The notes under the pieces are model-generated. The model saw only the letters and a program-made list of their open reading frames with translations, did no database searches and had not been told where the DNA came from. A stretch of DNA of 64,000 nucleotides from Paracoccaceae bacterium (GTDB taxonomy: Bacteria > Pseudomonadota > Alphaproteobacteria > Rhodobacterales > Rhodobacteraceae). Of the stretch, positions 25,445 to 34,085 are shown in pieces. Within the stretch, counting starts at the first letter, position 1. Each line of letters opens with the position of its first letter. A program made the translations under genes and the position numbers. The DNA lies in assembly GCA_009773375.1 (NCBI GenBank), contig WRPH01000016.1:1-64000 (forward strand), read 5' to 3'.

Positions 25445-26776
25445 TCAGGCGGTGTGCGTCGGGTCGGCATGGCTCGGGGCGGGCAAGGCATCCCGTTGCA
25501 GAACGGCTGCGAAGAAGCCATCCGTCCCATGGCGCGCGGGTGTCAGTGACAGGTGGTCGGACTGGGTTGCACCCGTAAGATGCGGCGCGGCTTCGGGCAC
25601 CGACACGAGACGAAAACCAGGGTTGGAGGCCAGAAAGGTGGCGACTTGCGCTTCGTTCTCTTCGCACAAAATCGAGCATGTCGCGTAGACAAGTCGCCCG
25701 CCGGGCTTCACAAGACGCGCGGCACTCGCAAGAATCCGAGCCTGCAAGGCGACAAGGTTCTCCAGCCCCAATTCCGGCGCACGCCAGCGGGCATCTGGAT
25801 TGCGCCGCCAAGTGCCAGTGCCGCTACAGGGCGCGTCGACCAGCACGCGGTCGAAGCCGCCCTTGTGTCTTTTGACCCAACGGTCCGTTTCACTGGCCAG
25901 CACCCGTGTTTCGACATTGTGCAGCCCCGCGCGGCGATGGCGTTCGGCACAGCGCTTCAGGCGGGTCTCATTCACGTCGCAGGCAACGATATGGCCCTTG
26001 TTCTTCATCTGTGCCGCGATGGCCAGCGTCTTGCCCCCTGCACCGGCGCAGAAATCAACCACGCGCTCTCCGGGCTTTGCATCGACCAAAAGGGCAACAA
26101 GCTGCGAGCCTTCGTCCTGAATTTCGATATCGCCGGTTTTCAACCCCGGCAGCCGCGCCAGAGAAAGGCGTTCCCGCAGGCGGATGCCATGGGGCGACAG
26201 CCGCATCGACTCGGCGCGAAGCCCCATGCCTTTCAACGCCCGAAGCGTGGCGTCGCGCGTTGTTTTGATCGGGTTGACCCGCAGATCAAGTGGTGGCGGC
26301 GCCAGAGTTGCTGCCATCTCGGCCCCGAATGCCTCGCCAAAGCGCCGCTGCAGGGGGCCAACCGCCCAAGGCGGACATTCAAGACGCACCGCCTCGGGCA
26401 TATCCGGGTGGGCTATTGTGCGGCCCCGCAATTTGACCAGCAGCGCGTTTTCGGGATCGGTCAAGATGGCAGGGGTGAATTTTGAGCCATCGAACAGGCG
26501 CTTGATCTGGTCGGGCGCTTTGCCCTCCCCCAGTATGAGCCAAGCCAGCAGCCGGTTGCGCGGGGTATCATCGCAGCTTTGCCGGGCCAGCCACCAGCCA
26601 AGCCGGGCACGATGGCGCAAAAGCGCATAAAGCTGCTCCAGCACCGGCCCCCGGTCGCGGTCGTCGAGATGGCGGCGAGCCCGGAAGAAGGCAGAGGTTA
26701 CAGCATCCGCGGGGCGCGCAGCTGATTCAACTTCACACAAGAGATCAAGAGTGGATTGCAACAAAGTCGGGATCAC
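25445..26776 (-). CDS. RsmB/NOP2-type rRNA (cytosine-5) methyltransferase
   Basis: A 443-residue SAM-dependent RNA m5C methyltransferase. An N-terminal NusB-like helical part (to about residue 130) precedes the Rossmann domain with V-V-D-F-C-A-G-A-G-G-K-T-L. The catalytic and release cysteines are seen in D-A-P-C-S-G-T-G-T-W-R-R-N-P and Y-A-T-C-S-I-L. Both Cys are present, so it should be active, probably on 16S rRNA C967 or an equivalent position. Start at 26776; no operon partner nearby. Confidence 0.92.
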   Translation of the reverse strand: MIPTLLQSTLDLLCEVESAARPADAVTSAFFRARRHLDDRDRGPVLEQLYALLRHRARLGWWLARQSCDDTPRNRLLAWLILGEGKAPDQIKRLFDGSKFTPAILTDPENALLVKLRGRTIAHPDMPEAVRLECPPWAVGPLQRRFGEAFGAEMAATLAPPPLDLRVNPIKTTRDATLRALKGMGLRAESMRLSPHGIRLRERLSLARLPGLKTGDIEIQDEGSQLVALLVDAKPGERVVDFCAGAGGKTLAIAAQMKNKGHIVACDVNETRLKRCAERHRRAGLHNVETRVLASETDRWVKRHKGGFDRVLVDAPCSGTGTWRRNPDARWRAPELGLENLVALQARILASAARLVKPGGRLVYATCSILCEENEAQVATFLASNPGFRLVSVPEAAPHLTGATQSDHLSLTPARHGTDGFFAAVLQRDALPAPSHADPTHTA

Positions 26777-27293
26777 GATCAGACGGCAAGGTGGGGATGG
26801 CTAAGGGCACAGGCTCACGGGAAGGTGCCGGTCGCTGTTCGCGCCTGTTGGCCAGCCACCAGCAACCTTGCGGCGTGTCGCGTAAATACAGCGAAGATCA
26901 GCTTTTGAAAACCGGCATTCGCGATCGCAATGGCCAATTCGATGGCCAGAGGCAGAAGTTGACTTCGAAGTCGCCGACCGGCTTCTTAGGCCGTAAGTGT
27001 CGATTGGCTGACCCATATATGAAAGCACTGCACTGCATTGTCGTCACGCCAAAATCCCACACAGTGTTTCATCGGCGCAGCTCCATCTCAGACCGCGCCT
27101 GAGCGTCCTCCGAGGGCCATCTCATCGAATGACGTGTGGGGGTGCTCAAAACGGCAAGGAGGGTGCTTGGCGGCCTCGCCACGAATCCTGCGGCCGGGGG
27201 AACAGTGCGCAGGTGCAGCGAACGAAGCAAAGTGGTGCACCGTCGGTTTTGTTCTATGGTTTGTGCTTTACCTGTTCTTCACCGGGGTCTCCA
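26777..27293. other. about 520 bp without a supported gene
   Basis: Short open frames on both strands lack recognisable similarity and ribosome sites. A C-rich to AT-rich switch at about 27240-27290 (GTTCTATGGTTTGTGC and downstream) may be the promoter of the SRAP gene at 27294. No repeats or hairpins of note were seen. Confidence 0.4.
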
Positions 27294-27912
27294 ATGTGCG
27301 GCAAGTTCACCCAGATGGCGTCACGGCGCGAGGTCTACGAATTCTCGAACCTGTTTGCTGCCCGGGTCGATGACGAAGTTCGCACCTTCACGCCGATGCG
27401 CGCGCTGCCGGTGGTGCATCTGGATCGCAACGGTGAGCGCGTCATTACGCCGATGAACTGGGGCTTCACGGATCGGCGTGGCGATGGGCGTCGGACACCA
27501 AAGCACATGCACGCGTGGTGAGACTGTGCATCAGCTGCGGACGTTCGCGGATGCTTTTCACGCCCGACGCGGGATCACCTTTGCTAAGACCTTCAACGAG
27601 GGTCGTGAGGTGCCTCAGACCAATGAGGATGGCGAGCGCACTGGAAAGTCGTGGACGCAGCAATGGACCATTCGTCACAAGGAAGGGCGCCCTGCCATCA
27701 TTGGCGTGATCTACGATCAGTTTGATGTCGGTCGCGGCCCTGAGTGTGAGCTTGTTCAGGTGACGGTGCCTGCCAACCGATTGATCTCGGCAATCACAGA
27801 CCGGATGCCGCTGTTGCTTGAAGGCGATGACGACATCGCACTTTGGCTTGGCGAATGGCGCGCGCCGATCACCACCCGGCGGCTCGATAAGTTCGCCGCG
27901 CGGGTTGTCTAA
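27294..27912 (+). pseudogene. SRAP (HMCES/YedK-like) protein gene, frameshifted and 3'-truncated
   Basis: The gene starts M-C-G-K-F, the hallmark of SRAP proteins whose Cys2 crosslinks abasic sites in single-stranded DNA. The frame runs through P-M-N-W-G-F-T-D-R-R and then hits TGA at 27519-27521. The continuation (G-E-T-V-H-Q, later T-D-R-M-P-L-L-L and A-L-W-L-G-E-W) lies in the +1 frame; restoring two bases (CG) in the CGCG run near 27511-27516 would give H-A-R-G-E-T as in relatives. The usual H-x-R-M-P histidine is Thr here. After W-R-A-P the C-terminus is not SRAP-like because the DNA is the antisense of an integrase remnant. A broken gene, perhaps cargo of a lost integrative element. Confidence 0.8.
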
Positions 27913-27996
27913 GAACGGTCGCAGCCCCGCCGGGACCGCGATACGCGCCCAGAACCGACCGTCCTTTTCTTTCCAGTAGCGCAGTTTTCCAGCCGT
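27859..27996 (-). pseudogene. tyrosine integrase N-terminal remnant next to the tRNA
   Basis: On the minus strand 46 codons read as the N-terminus of a phage/island integrase: L-R-Y-W-K-E-K-D-G-R-F-W, then A-R-I-A-V-P, L-R-P-F-L-D-N-P-R and E-L-I-E-P-P-G-G-D-R-R. The position where relatives have ATG is ACG (27994-27996), with an in-frame TGA just upstream, so no start remains. After G-D-R-R-A the similarity stops and the strand becomes antisense to the SRAP gene. It lies 92 bp from the 3' end of the tRNA and reads away from it, the normal layout of an int gene at a tRNA attachment site. Too short for routine gene callers; recognised from recalled family sequence. Confidence 0.6.
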
Positions 27997-28087
27997 CGCT
28001 CACTCCGATTCTAGCACCAATTTTGGCACTAAAAGCGGCACAAGCAACCGTAAAGCAAGGGTTTTCTTTTATATCAATGGGTTGGAA

Positions 28088-28163
28088 TGGTAGGTCCGGA
28101 GGGACTCGAACCCCCAACCAAGGCGTTATGAGCGCCCTGCTCTAACCATTGAGCTACAGACCC
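28088..28163 (-). tRNA. tRNA-Ile2 (anticodon CAU), possibly tRNA-Met(CAU)
   Basis: A 76-nt cloverleaf including encoded CCA. The acceptor stem GGGTCTG pairs with CGGACCT, the D arm is GCTC-N8-GAGC, the anticodon stem GGGCG/CGCCT encloses the loop CTCATAA with anticodon CAT at 28128-28130, and the T arm contains GGTTCGAGTCC. The body (GTTAGAGCAGG, CTCATAA, CTTGGT) resembles the AUA-decoding tRNA-Ile whose C34 is changed to lysidine by TilS more than elongator tRNA-Met; this is a judgement from pattern. Its 3' end is a plausible integration target for the integrase remnant beside it. Confidence 0.85.
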
Positions 28164-28333
28164 AGACAGACTTTGCCTAGCAGATAGCGGCGTGGGGTCA
28201 AGTATTGGGGTGAAGAATGCTGCGCGCGAACGAGCTGTGGCGAAAAATGCTGCGCGGGGGCAGGGGTGCGTTGCGCGGGCGCGCGGGATGGAATATGCGG
28301 GCGGCAATGCCTTTCAGCTTGGGGACTCTGCCG

Positions 28334-29380
28334 ATGACCACCGGACACAATGGCCTGACTTACGCCGACGCGGGCGTGGATATTGATGCAGGGAATGCGT
28401 TGGTGGAACGGATCAAGCCTGCGGCAAAACGCACGCAGCGTTCGGGCGTGATGTCCGGCCTGGGCGGGTTTGGCGCGCTGTTTGATCTGAAGGCTGCGGG
28501 CTATCAGGATCCAATTTTGGTGGCTGCCACGGACGGCGTTGGCACCAAATTGCGGATTGCGATTGATACTGGCCGCGTCGATACCATCGGCGTCGATCTG
28601 GTGGCGATGTGTGTCAATGATCTGGTCTGTCAGGGGGCCGAACCGTTGTTGTTTCTGGATTATTTCGCAACCGGCAAGCTGGATGTCGAAGAAGCCACCC
28701 GGATCATCAATGGGATTGCGGCGGGCTGCGAGGCCTCGGGCTGCGCTTTGATCGGCGGCGAGACCGCCGAGATGCCGGGGATGTATCACAAGGGTGATTT
28801 CGATCTGGCGGGCTTTGCCGTGGGCGCGATGGAACGCGGCGCTGATCTGCCTGCGGGCGTGGTTGATGGCGATGTGTTGCTGGGGCTGGCCTCGAACGGG
28901 GTGCATTCCAACGGCTATTCCTTTGTGCGCAAGGTGGTGGAACTGTCTGGTCTGGGCTGGGATGCAGCCTCGCCGTTCTCGGACGGGACTTTGGGCGAGG
29001 CATTGCTGGCGCCGACGCGGCTGTATGTGAAGCAGGCACTGGCTGCAGTGCGGGCGGGCGGGGTGCATGCCTTGGCGCATATCACCGGCGGTGGTTTGAC
29101 CGAAAATCCGCCGCGGGTGATTCCGGAAGGGCTGGCCTGCGAGATTGATCTGTCGGCTTGGCAGCTTCCTGGCGTGTTCCGCTGGCTGGCCACCACGGCC
29201 AACATGAGCCAGCCTGAACTGCTGAAGACGTTCAATTGCGGTATCGGCATGATTGCGGTTGTGGCCGCAGACCGAGCGCAGGCTTTGGCCGATCTGCTGC
29301 GCGCCGAAGGTGAAACCGTGGTCGAGCTGGGCCGCGTCGTCGCGGGCGAGGGCGTTATCTACAAGGGCAAGCTGCTGTGA
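28334..29380 (+). CDS. purM: phosphoribosylformylglycinamidine cyclo-ligase
   Basis: A 348-residue PurM, catalysing ATP-dependent ring closure of FGAM to AIR in purine synthesis. The family signatures are [10 protein letters not shown] (ATP site), [14 protein letters not shown]-style dimer loop, [11 protein letters not shown] and [10 protein letters not shown]. Start 28334 gives the usual N-terminus (M-T, then [11 protein letters not shown]); the frame is open upstream through non-homologous codons. It overlaps purN by GTGA. Confidence 0.96.
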   Translation: MTTGHNGLTYADAGVDIDAGNALVERIKPAAKRTQRSGVMSGLGGFGALFDLKAAGYQDPILVAATDGVGTKLRIAIDTGRVDTIGVDLVAMCVNDLVCQGAEPLLFLDYFATGKLDVEEATRIINGIAAGCEASGCALIGGETAEMPGMYHKGDFDLAGFAVGAMERGADLPAGVVDGDVLLGLASNGVHSNGYSFVRKVVELSGLGWDAASPFSDGTLGEALLAPTRLYVKQALAAVRAGGVHALAHITGGGLTENPPRVIPEGLACEIDLSAWQLPGVFRWLATTANMSQPELLKTFNCGIGMIAVVAADRAQALADLLRAEGETVVELGRVVAGEGVIYKGKLL

Positions 29381-29964
29381 AGCGTGTCGCGCTCCTGATT
29401 TCTGGGGGCGGGTCGAACATGCTGGCGCTGGTGCGGGATATGGTGGGGGATCACCCGTGTCGTGCGGTGCTGGTAGCCTCGAACGATCCTGCAGCCAAGG
29501 GGCTGGCACGGGCGGCAGAACTGGGCGTGCCGGTGGTGGCGGTGGACCATCGTGGCTTTGGCAAGGATCGCGCGGCGTTTGAGGCGGCTTTACTGGAGCC
29601 GATTCTGGCGGCGAACCCGGATATTCTGTGCCTGGCCGGGTTCATGCGTGTGCTGACGCCAGACTTCGTGCGGCGGTTTGAAGGCCGGATGCTGAACATC
29701 CACCCGTCGCTGTTGCCGAAATATCCCGGGCTGCACACGCATGAACGCGCCCTTGCGGCGGGCGATACCGAGGCTGGCTGCACGGTGCATGAGGTGACGG
29801 CAGAATTGGACGCAGGTCCGGTTTTGGGGCAAGCGCGGGTGCCGGTCTTACCGGGCGATACTGCGGATGATCTGGCCGCGCGGGTTCTGGTGCAAGAGCA
29901 CCGGCTCTATCCGGCGGTGCTGCGGCGCTTTGCAGTGGGGGACCGCAGGCCGGTGTTGTTGTAA
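29377..29964 (+). CDS. purN: phosphoribosylglycinamide formyltransferase
   Basis: A 195-residue PurN, transferring formyl from 10-formyl-THF to GAR in step three of purine synthesis. Seen are S-G-G-G-S-N-M near the N-terminus, the catalytic [10 protein letters not shown] and G-L-H-T-H-E-R-A-L loop, and the conserved Asp in [11 protein letters not shown] start at 29377 overlaps the purM stop, a coupled arrangement kept in many alphaproteobacteria. Confidence 0.96.
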   Translation: MKRVALLISGGGSNMLALVRDMVGDHPCRAVLVASNDPAAKGLARAAELGVPVVAVDHRGFGKDRAAFEAALLEPILAANPDILCLAGFMRVLTPDFVRRFEGRMLNIHPSLLPKYPGLHTHERALAAGDTEAGCTVHEVTAELDAGPVLGQARVPVLPGDTADDLAARVLVQEHRLYPAVLRRFAVGDRRPVLL

Positions 29965-30099
29965 TATCGCCGCGCGCGGCTGCTGCGTCTTTTGCCCAGT
30001 ATTTGGCAAAGAAACGGCACTTGGGCTTTTCTTGGCGCGCAATGCTGCCTATAGCGGAATTGCGGGATGCCCCCGTGAGCCCATTGCGAAAGACGCCTG

Positions 30100-31257
30100 A
30101 TGCGCACGATTACCACCACCGAAGACCTCGCCGCCTTTTGCGAAGCCGCCAAATCCCAAGCTTATGTCACCATAGACACCGAATTTCTGCGCGAGCGCAC
30201 CTATTGGTCAAAGCTGTGCCTGATCCAGATGGCGCTGCCCGGCAAGGACGGCGATGCGGTGCTGATCGACCCGATCGAAGGATCGGCGATGTCGATGGAG
30301 CCGCTGTATGACCTGTTCCGCCACGAGGCGACGGTCAAGGTGTTCCACGCCGCCCGGCAGGATCTGGAGATTTTCTTCGTTGAAGGCCGCGTCTTCCCCA
30401 AGCCGCTGTTTGACACCCAGATCGCCGCGATGGTCTGCGGCTTTGGCGAGCAGGTCGGCTATGAAACGCTGGTGAAAAAGATCGCAAAGCAGGATCTGGA
30501 CAAGACCAGCCGCTTTACCGACTGGTCGCGCCGCCCGCTTTCCTTGGCGCAAAGCGAATATGCCTTGGGTGATGTGACGCATCTGCGGGTGATTTACGAA
30601 TGGCTGGCGGCGCAACTGGCCAAGAATGGCCGCACCGCTTGGGTCGAGGAAGAACTGGCGGTGCTGACCGAGCCTGCCACCTATACCGTGCATCCCGAAG
30701 AGGCTTGGCAGCGGGTGAAGACGCGCACCACCTCGGGGCGGTTTCTGGGCATTGTCAAAGAGTTGGCGCGGTTTCGCGAAGATTACGCGCAAAACAACAA
30801 CGTGCCGCGCAGCCGGGTGATGAAAGACGACGCTTTGTTGGAACTGGCCTCGACCCGGCCAACCAATCTGGAAGAATTGGGCCGCTCGCGGCTGTTGCTG
30901 CGCGAAGGACGCAAGGCCGAGATTGCCGAAGGCATTCTGGCTGCGATCAAGGCGGGGATGGAGATGCGGCAGGAAGATCTGCCGAAACCCGACCTGTCGA
31001 AGGATCAATTGCAGGTTAACCCGGCGTTGGCGGATTTGCTGCGAGTGCTGTTGAAGGCGAAATCGGAAAGTCTGGGGGTGGCACCGCGGCTGATCGCTTC
31101 GGCTTCTGATCTGGACGCGATTGCGGCGGGTGAACGGAACCTCGATACCCTGAAGGGGTGGCGCGCCGAAGCCTTTGGCGATGACGCAATGCGGCTCTGC
31201 CGGGGTGAAATTGCGCTGTCGGCCAAGGGCAACGAAGTGCGGGTCGTGCGGGTTTAA
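30100..31257 (+). CDS. rnd: ribonuclease D
   Basis: A 385-residue 3'-5' exoribonuclease that trims tRNA precursors. The DEDD catalytic set begins with T-I-D-T-E-F near residue 25, F-H-A-A-R-Q-D-L-E near residue 86 and Y-A-L-G-D-V-T-H near residue 155; one HRDC domain follows. AAAGACGCCTG precedes the ATG. It is separated from purN by 135 bp and ends at a strong hairpin. Confidence 0.94.
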   Translation: MRTITTTEDLAAFCEAAKSQAYVTIDTEFLRERTYWSKLCLIQMALPGKDGDAVLIDPIEGSAMSMEPLYDLFRHEATVKVFHAARQDLEIFFVEGRVFPKPLFDTQIAAMVCGFGEQVGYETLVKKIAKQDLDKTSRFTDWSRRPLSLAQSEYALGDVTHLRVIYEWLAAQLAKNGRTAWVEEELAVLTEPATYTVHPEEAWQRVKTRTTSGRFLGIVKELARFREDYAQNNNVPRSRVMKDDALLELASTRPTNLEELGRSRLLLREGRKAEIAEGILAAIKAGMEMRQEDLPKPDLSKDQLQVNPALADLLRVLLKAKSESLGVAPRLIASASDLDAIAAGERNLDTLKGWRAEAFGDDAMRLCRGEIALSAKGNEVRVVRV

Positions 31258-31282
31258 CCGCGGCTTTGGAGGAACGGGCGGA

Positions 31283-31361
31283 CGGGGGCTTCACGCCCCC
31301 GACGGATTTGCCCTGCAAATCCTGCCCCCGTGGAGTATTTCTGCCAAGATGAAGAAATTTT
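31283..31361 (+). repeat. composite extragenic element, copy 1 (also rnd terminator)
   Basis: Three parts follow the rnd stop. First a GC hairpin (CGGGGGC-TTCAC-GCCCCCG, 31283-31301), then an AT-centred hairpin (GGATTTG-CCCTG-CAAATCC, 31304-31322), then the tail CCCCCGTGGAGTATTT...CCAAGATGAAG with an A/T-rich end. The first hairpin can serve as a terminator for rnd. The same three-part layout recurs at 44854-44925 and 54250-54347. Confidence 0.6.
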
Positions 31362-31378
31362 AGGTAAATTTTAGAGGA

Positions 31379-31828
31379 TTAGCGGCGGCTGGAGCGGGCG
31401 TTCTGGCTGCCTTGCACCACGATCTGGCTGATGGCCTCGAGTTTGAGGTTCGACAGGGTATAGGCCACGGTGATTTCGCGCGATTGCTGGTTGACCACAC
31501 CAGCGGCGGCGATTGGCGGGAAGACGTGGAATTCCAGAACCAAGGTGCCGTTTTCATCAACAGGTTGCGGCACCAGTTCGGCATCCCAGTAGCCTTGGGT
31601 CGGCGGCAGGCCTGTGGCGCGCACGATGGCGCCGCCGGGGTAGGATTCGATCTGCATCGACAGCACATTTGCGACCAAGGGGCGCGGGTCTGCCGGGGTT
31701 TCAGTGGCCACCACCGCGACCGGGGCCGAGCGTTTGAACCAGTTCAGCGGGTTCAGCTTGCCAGAGAACCCACCGCAGGCGGTCAGCGTGGTCAGGGCCA
31801 GAATAGCAATTGTCAGGCGAAAGCGCAT
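31379..31828 (-). CDS. small putative lipoprotein of unknown function
   Basis: A 149-residue protein with a signal peptide and lipobox L-T-A-C (Cys18), then a G-G-F-S-G-K-L-N-P-L-N-W-F-K linker and a mostly beta-predicted domain. A repeated pattern of alternating polar and hydrophobic residues (V-R-A-T-G-L-P-P-T-Q-G-Y-W-D-A-E-L) is reminiscent of small periplasmic beta-sandwich proteins. No named family recognised. It faces the rnd gene tail to tail and lies divergent to sufE. Confidence 0.7.
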   Translation of the reverse strand: MRFRLTIAILALTTLTACGGFSGKLNPLNWFKRSAPVAVVATETPADPRPLVANVLSMQIESYPGGAIVRATGLPPTQGYWDAELVPQPVDENGTLVLEFHVFPPIAAAGVVNQQSREITVAYTLSNLKLEAISQIVVQGSQNARSSRR

Positions 31829-31944
31829 GGGACACCCCTTTGGTGATGCCTTTGGGTAGCCGATTGGCAGCGGTTTGAAAAGGCTGCATGGGCTGGACCT
31901 TTGGCGTCGCGCGCATTACCTGACGTGCAGTGATGGAGAGACGC

Positions 31945-32352
31945 ATGGCCACGCCCGCTTTTGAAGAAATTGCCGAGACATTCGAGTTTCTGGACGACTG
32001 GGAAGACCGCTATCGCCATGTCATCGAGTTGGGCAAGGCGATGCCACCGCTGGACGACAGCTTCAAGGTGCCTGCGCTGAAGGTGGATGGCTGCGCCAGT
32101 CAGGTCTGGCTGCGCCCGGTGGTTGCGGGTGGCCTGTTCGATTTTCAGGGAGATTCTGATGCGATGATCGTGCGCGGGCTGATTGCCGTGCTGCATGCCT
32201 TGTATTCCGGCTTGCCAGTGGCCGAGGTGTGCAGGGTAGACGCCCACGCGGAGCTGGGGCGGCTGGGGCTGAACGAGCATCTGTCGTCGCAACGCTCCAA
32301 CGGGGTGCGAGCGATGGTGGAGCGGATCCGCAAGGTCGCGGCCGAAGCCTAA
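31945..32352 (+). CDS. sufE: SufE cysteine-desulfuration protein
   Basis: A 135-residue SufE, which accepts persulfide sulfur from SufS for Fe-S cluster assembly. The acceptor Cys lies in the conserved V-D-G-C-A-S-Q-V-W-L motif, and L-N-E-H-L-S-S-Q-R-S-N-G near the C-terminus completes the family pattern. ATG 31945 has GGAGAG ahead of it and is preferred over a GTG at 31930. Its stop overlaps that of the convergent aminopeptidase gene. Confidence 0.95.
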   Translation: MATPAFEEIAETFEFLDDWEDRYRHVIELGKAMPPLDDSFKVPALKVDGCASQVWLRPVVAGGLFDFQGDSDAMIVRGLIAVLHALYSGLPVAEVCRVDAHAELGRLGLNEHLSSQRSNGVRAMVERIRKVAAEA

Positions 32353-34085
32353 ATCACGGCACAGGCGGCTTGGCACCAGATAAGCGCGTCTGCGGAAAGG
32401 CGCGGTGCAAGTCGTGCCAGCACCTGCGCATGGTATGCATTCAGCCAGTCGCGGTCGCCGGGGGACAGCAGGTCTGGACGGAGCAGGCGGCGGTCGAACG
32501 GCACGAAGGTAAGCGTTTCAAAGCAAAGCTGCGTGCGTTCGGGGTCGCCGCCGGGCAGGTTTGTTGCAAGCTGCACCACGACCAGGTTTTCCAGCCGGAT
32601 GCCGAATTCACCCTCGCGGTAATAGCCAGGTTCGTTCGAAAGGATCATGCCCGGTTCCAGCTGCACCTCGGAGATGCGCGACAGCCGTTGCGGGCCTTCG
32701 TGAACTGACAGGAAAGCGCCGACGCCGTGGCCGGTGCCGTGGTTGAAATCCTGCCCCCCCAGCCACAGCGCATAGCGCGCCAGCGGGTCCAGATCGCGGC
32801 CAGCGTAGCCCGCAGGCCAGCGCACCCGGCTGATCGCGATGGTGCCTTGCAGGACGCGGGTGAAGCATGCGCGGGCATAATCGCCGGGATCGCCCACCGC
32901 GATGGTGCGGGTGATATCGGTGGTGCCATCCAGATACTGCGCGCCCGAATCCACCAACAGCAATTCATTGCGGCCAATCGCGCGGTTTGACTCGTCTGTC
33001 ACCCGGTAATGCATGATCGCGCCATGCGGGCCAGAACCGCAAATGGTGTCAAACGAAATATCGTGCAGCGCATTGGTGGCGCGGCGGAAACCCTCCAGCG
33101 CCCGCACCACATCGATTTCTGTAAGCCGGCCCTTCGGTGTCTGACTGTCCAGCCAGCACAGGAATTCGACCATCGCCGCGCCATCACGCAGATGCGCCTC
33201 GCGCATGCCTTGAATTTCGGCGGCGGTCTTTTTGGCTTTCGGCAGCCGACACGGATCGTCGCCCCAGGCCACGGCGATGCCTGCCTCTTGTAACTCTGTC
33301 GAAACCGCCAAGGGGGCGGTGGCGCGGTCCACCCGCACCGGGCCTTGCAGCGTGTGCAGCGCCGGCACAAAGGCCGAGACCGGGCGCAAGGAGACATGCG
33401 CGCCAAGGTGAGAACGCGTCACCTCGTCGAACTTCGCAGCATCGGCAAACAGGGTTGCATGGCCGTTGTCATGCAAGATCGCCAGCGCATGCAGGATCGG
33501 GTTGCGCGGTACATCTGCGCCGCGGATGTTCAACAGCCAGCAGATCGAGTCAGGCAAGGTGATCACCGCCGCGGTCTGACCGTCGGCGCGCAATGCCTCG
33601 GCGAGACGGGTGCGCTTCTGCGCGCTCGTCTCGCCGGCAAGGCTGTCGGGGTGCGGAAAGGCGCGGCCCAGCGGCGGGCCGGGCTGATCGGGCCAGATCC
33701 GGTCGATCTGATTGGCGCAGGCGCGCAGGATCACGCCGGTATCTTCCAGCGCCGCCTCCAGCGTGGCGATTTCGTCTGCGCTGTGCAGCCATGGATCAAA
33801 GCCGACAACGCCCTCGGGCAGATGCGCCTTGATCCAGTCGCCGGGCTTGGTTTCGGGCCAAGGCACCGGGGTAAAATGCGCCAGATCGACCTGACCTTTC
33901 ACCTGCGTGCGATAGCGCCCGTCGATGAACACGCCCGCAAGTGTCGGCAGCACGATGCAGAATCCGGCTGATCCCGTGAACCCGGTCAGCCACTGCAAAC
34001 GCTCATCCCGCGCCGCGACATATTCGCCCTGATGGATGTCAGCGCGTGGGACGATGAAACCGGCCAGACCTTCGGCAGCCAGCAC
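32349..34085 (-). CDS. Xaa-Pro aminopeptidase (M24B family), start codon region anomalous
   Basis: A 578-residue frame encoding a cytoplasmic metallopeptidase that removes N-terminal residues before proline. The creatinase-like N-terminal domain is followed by the pita-bread domain with metal ligands in [26 protein letters not shown] and [14 protein letters not shown]. The first legal start (GTG 34085) is late. In-frame codons before it, back to a TGA at 34152-34154, still read [20 protein letters not shown], the normal family N-terminus, but without any start codon. A small indel near 34150 is the simplest explanation. The domain itself is intact. Confidence 0.85.
   Translation of the reverse strand: MLAAEGLAGFIVPRADIHQGEYVAARDERLQWLTGFTGSAGFCIVLPTLAGVFIDGRYRTQVKGQVDLAHFTPVPWPETKPGDWIKAHLPEGVVGFDPWLHSADEIATLEAALEDTGVILRACANQIDRIWPDQPGPPLGRAFPHPDSLAGETSAQKRTRLAEALRADGQTAAVITLPDSICWLLNIRGADVPRNPILHALAILHDNGHATLFADAAKFDEVTRSHLGAHVSLRPVSAFVPALHTLQGPVRVDRATAPLAVSTELQEAGIAVAWGDDPCRLPKAKKTAAEIQGMREAHLRDGAAMVEFLCWLDSQTPKGRLTEIDVVRALEGFRRATNALHDISFDTICGSGPHGAIMHYRVTDESNRAIGRNELLLVDSGAQYLDGTTDITRTIAVGDPGDYARACFTRVLQGTIAISRVRWPAGYAGRDLDPLARYALWLGGQDFNHGTGHGVGAFLSVHEGPQRLSRISEVQLEPGMILSNEPGYYREGEFGIRLENLVVVQLATNLPGGDPERTQLCFETLTFVPFDRRLLRPDLLSPGDRDWLNAYHAQVLARLAPRLSADALIWCQAACAVI

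Noticed and set aside
27251-27277. SOS box upstream of the SRAP gene
   Set aside because: Two GTTC words occur, but 19 bases apart, not with the 7-base spacing of the alphaproteobacterial LexA site.
28088-28163. Elongator tRNA-Met
   Set aside because: The anticodon CAU allows it, but the stem and loop pattern resembles lysidine-modified tRNA-Ile2 more closely; kept as an alternative.
28154-29509. Minus-strand frame of 451 codons opposite purM
   Set aside because: Low-complexity Gln/Arg/His composition and no motif; purM is unambiguous on the other strand.
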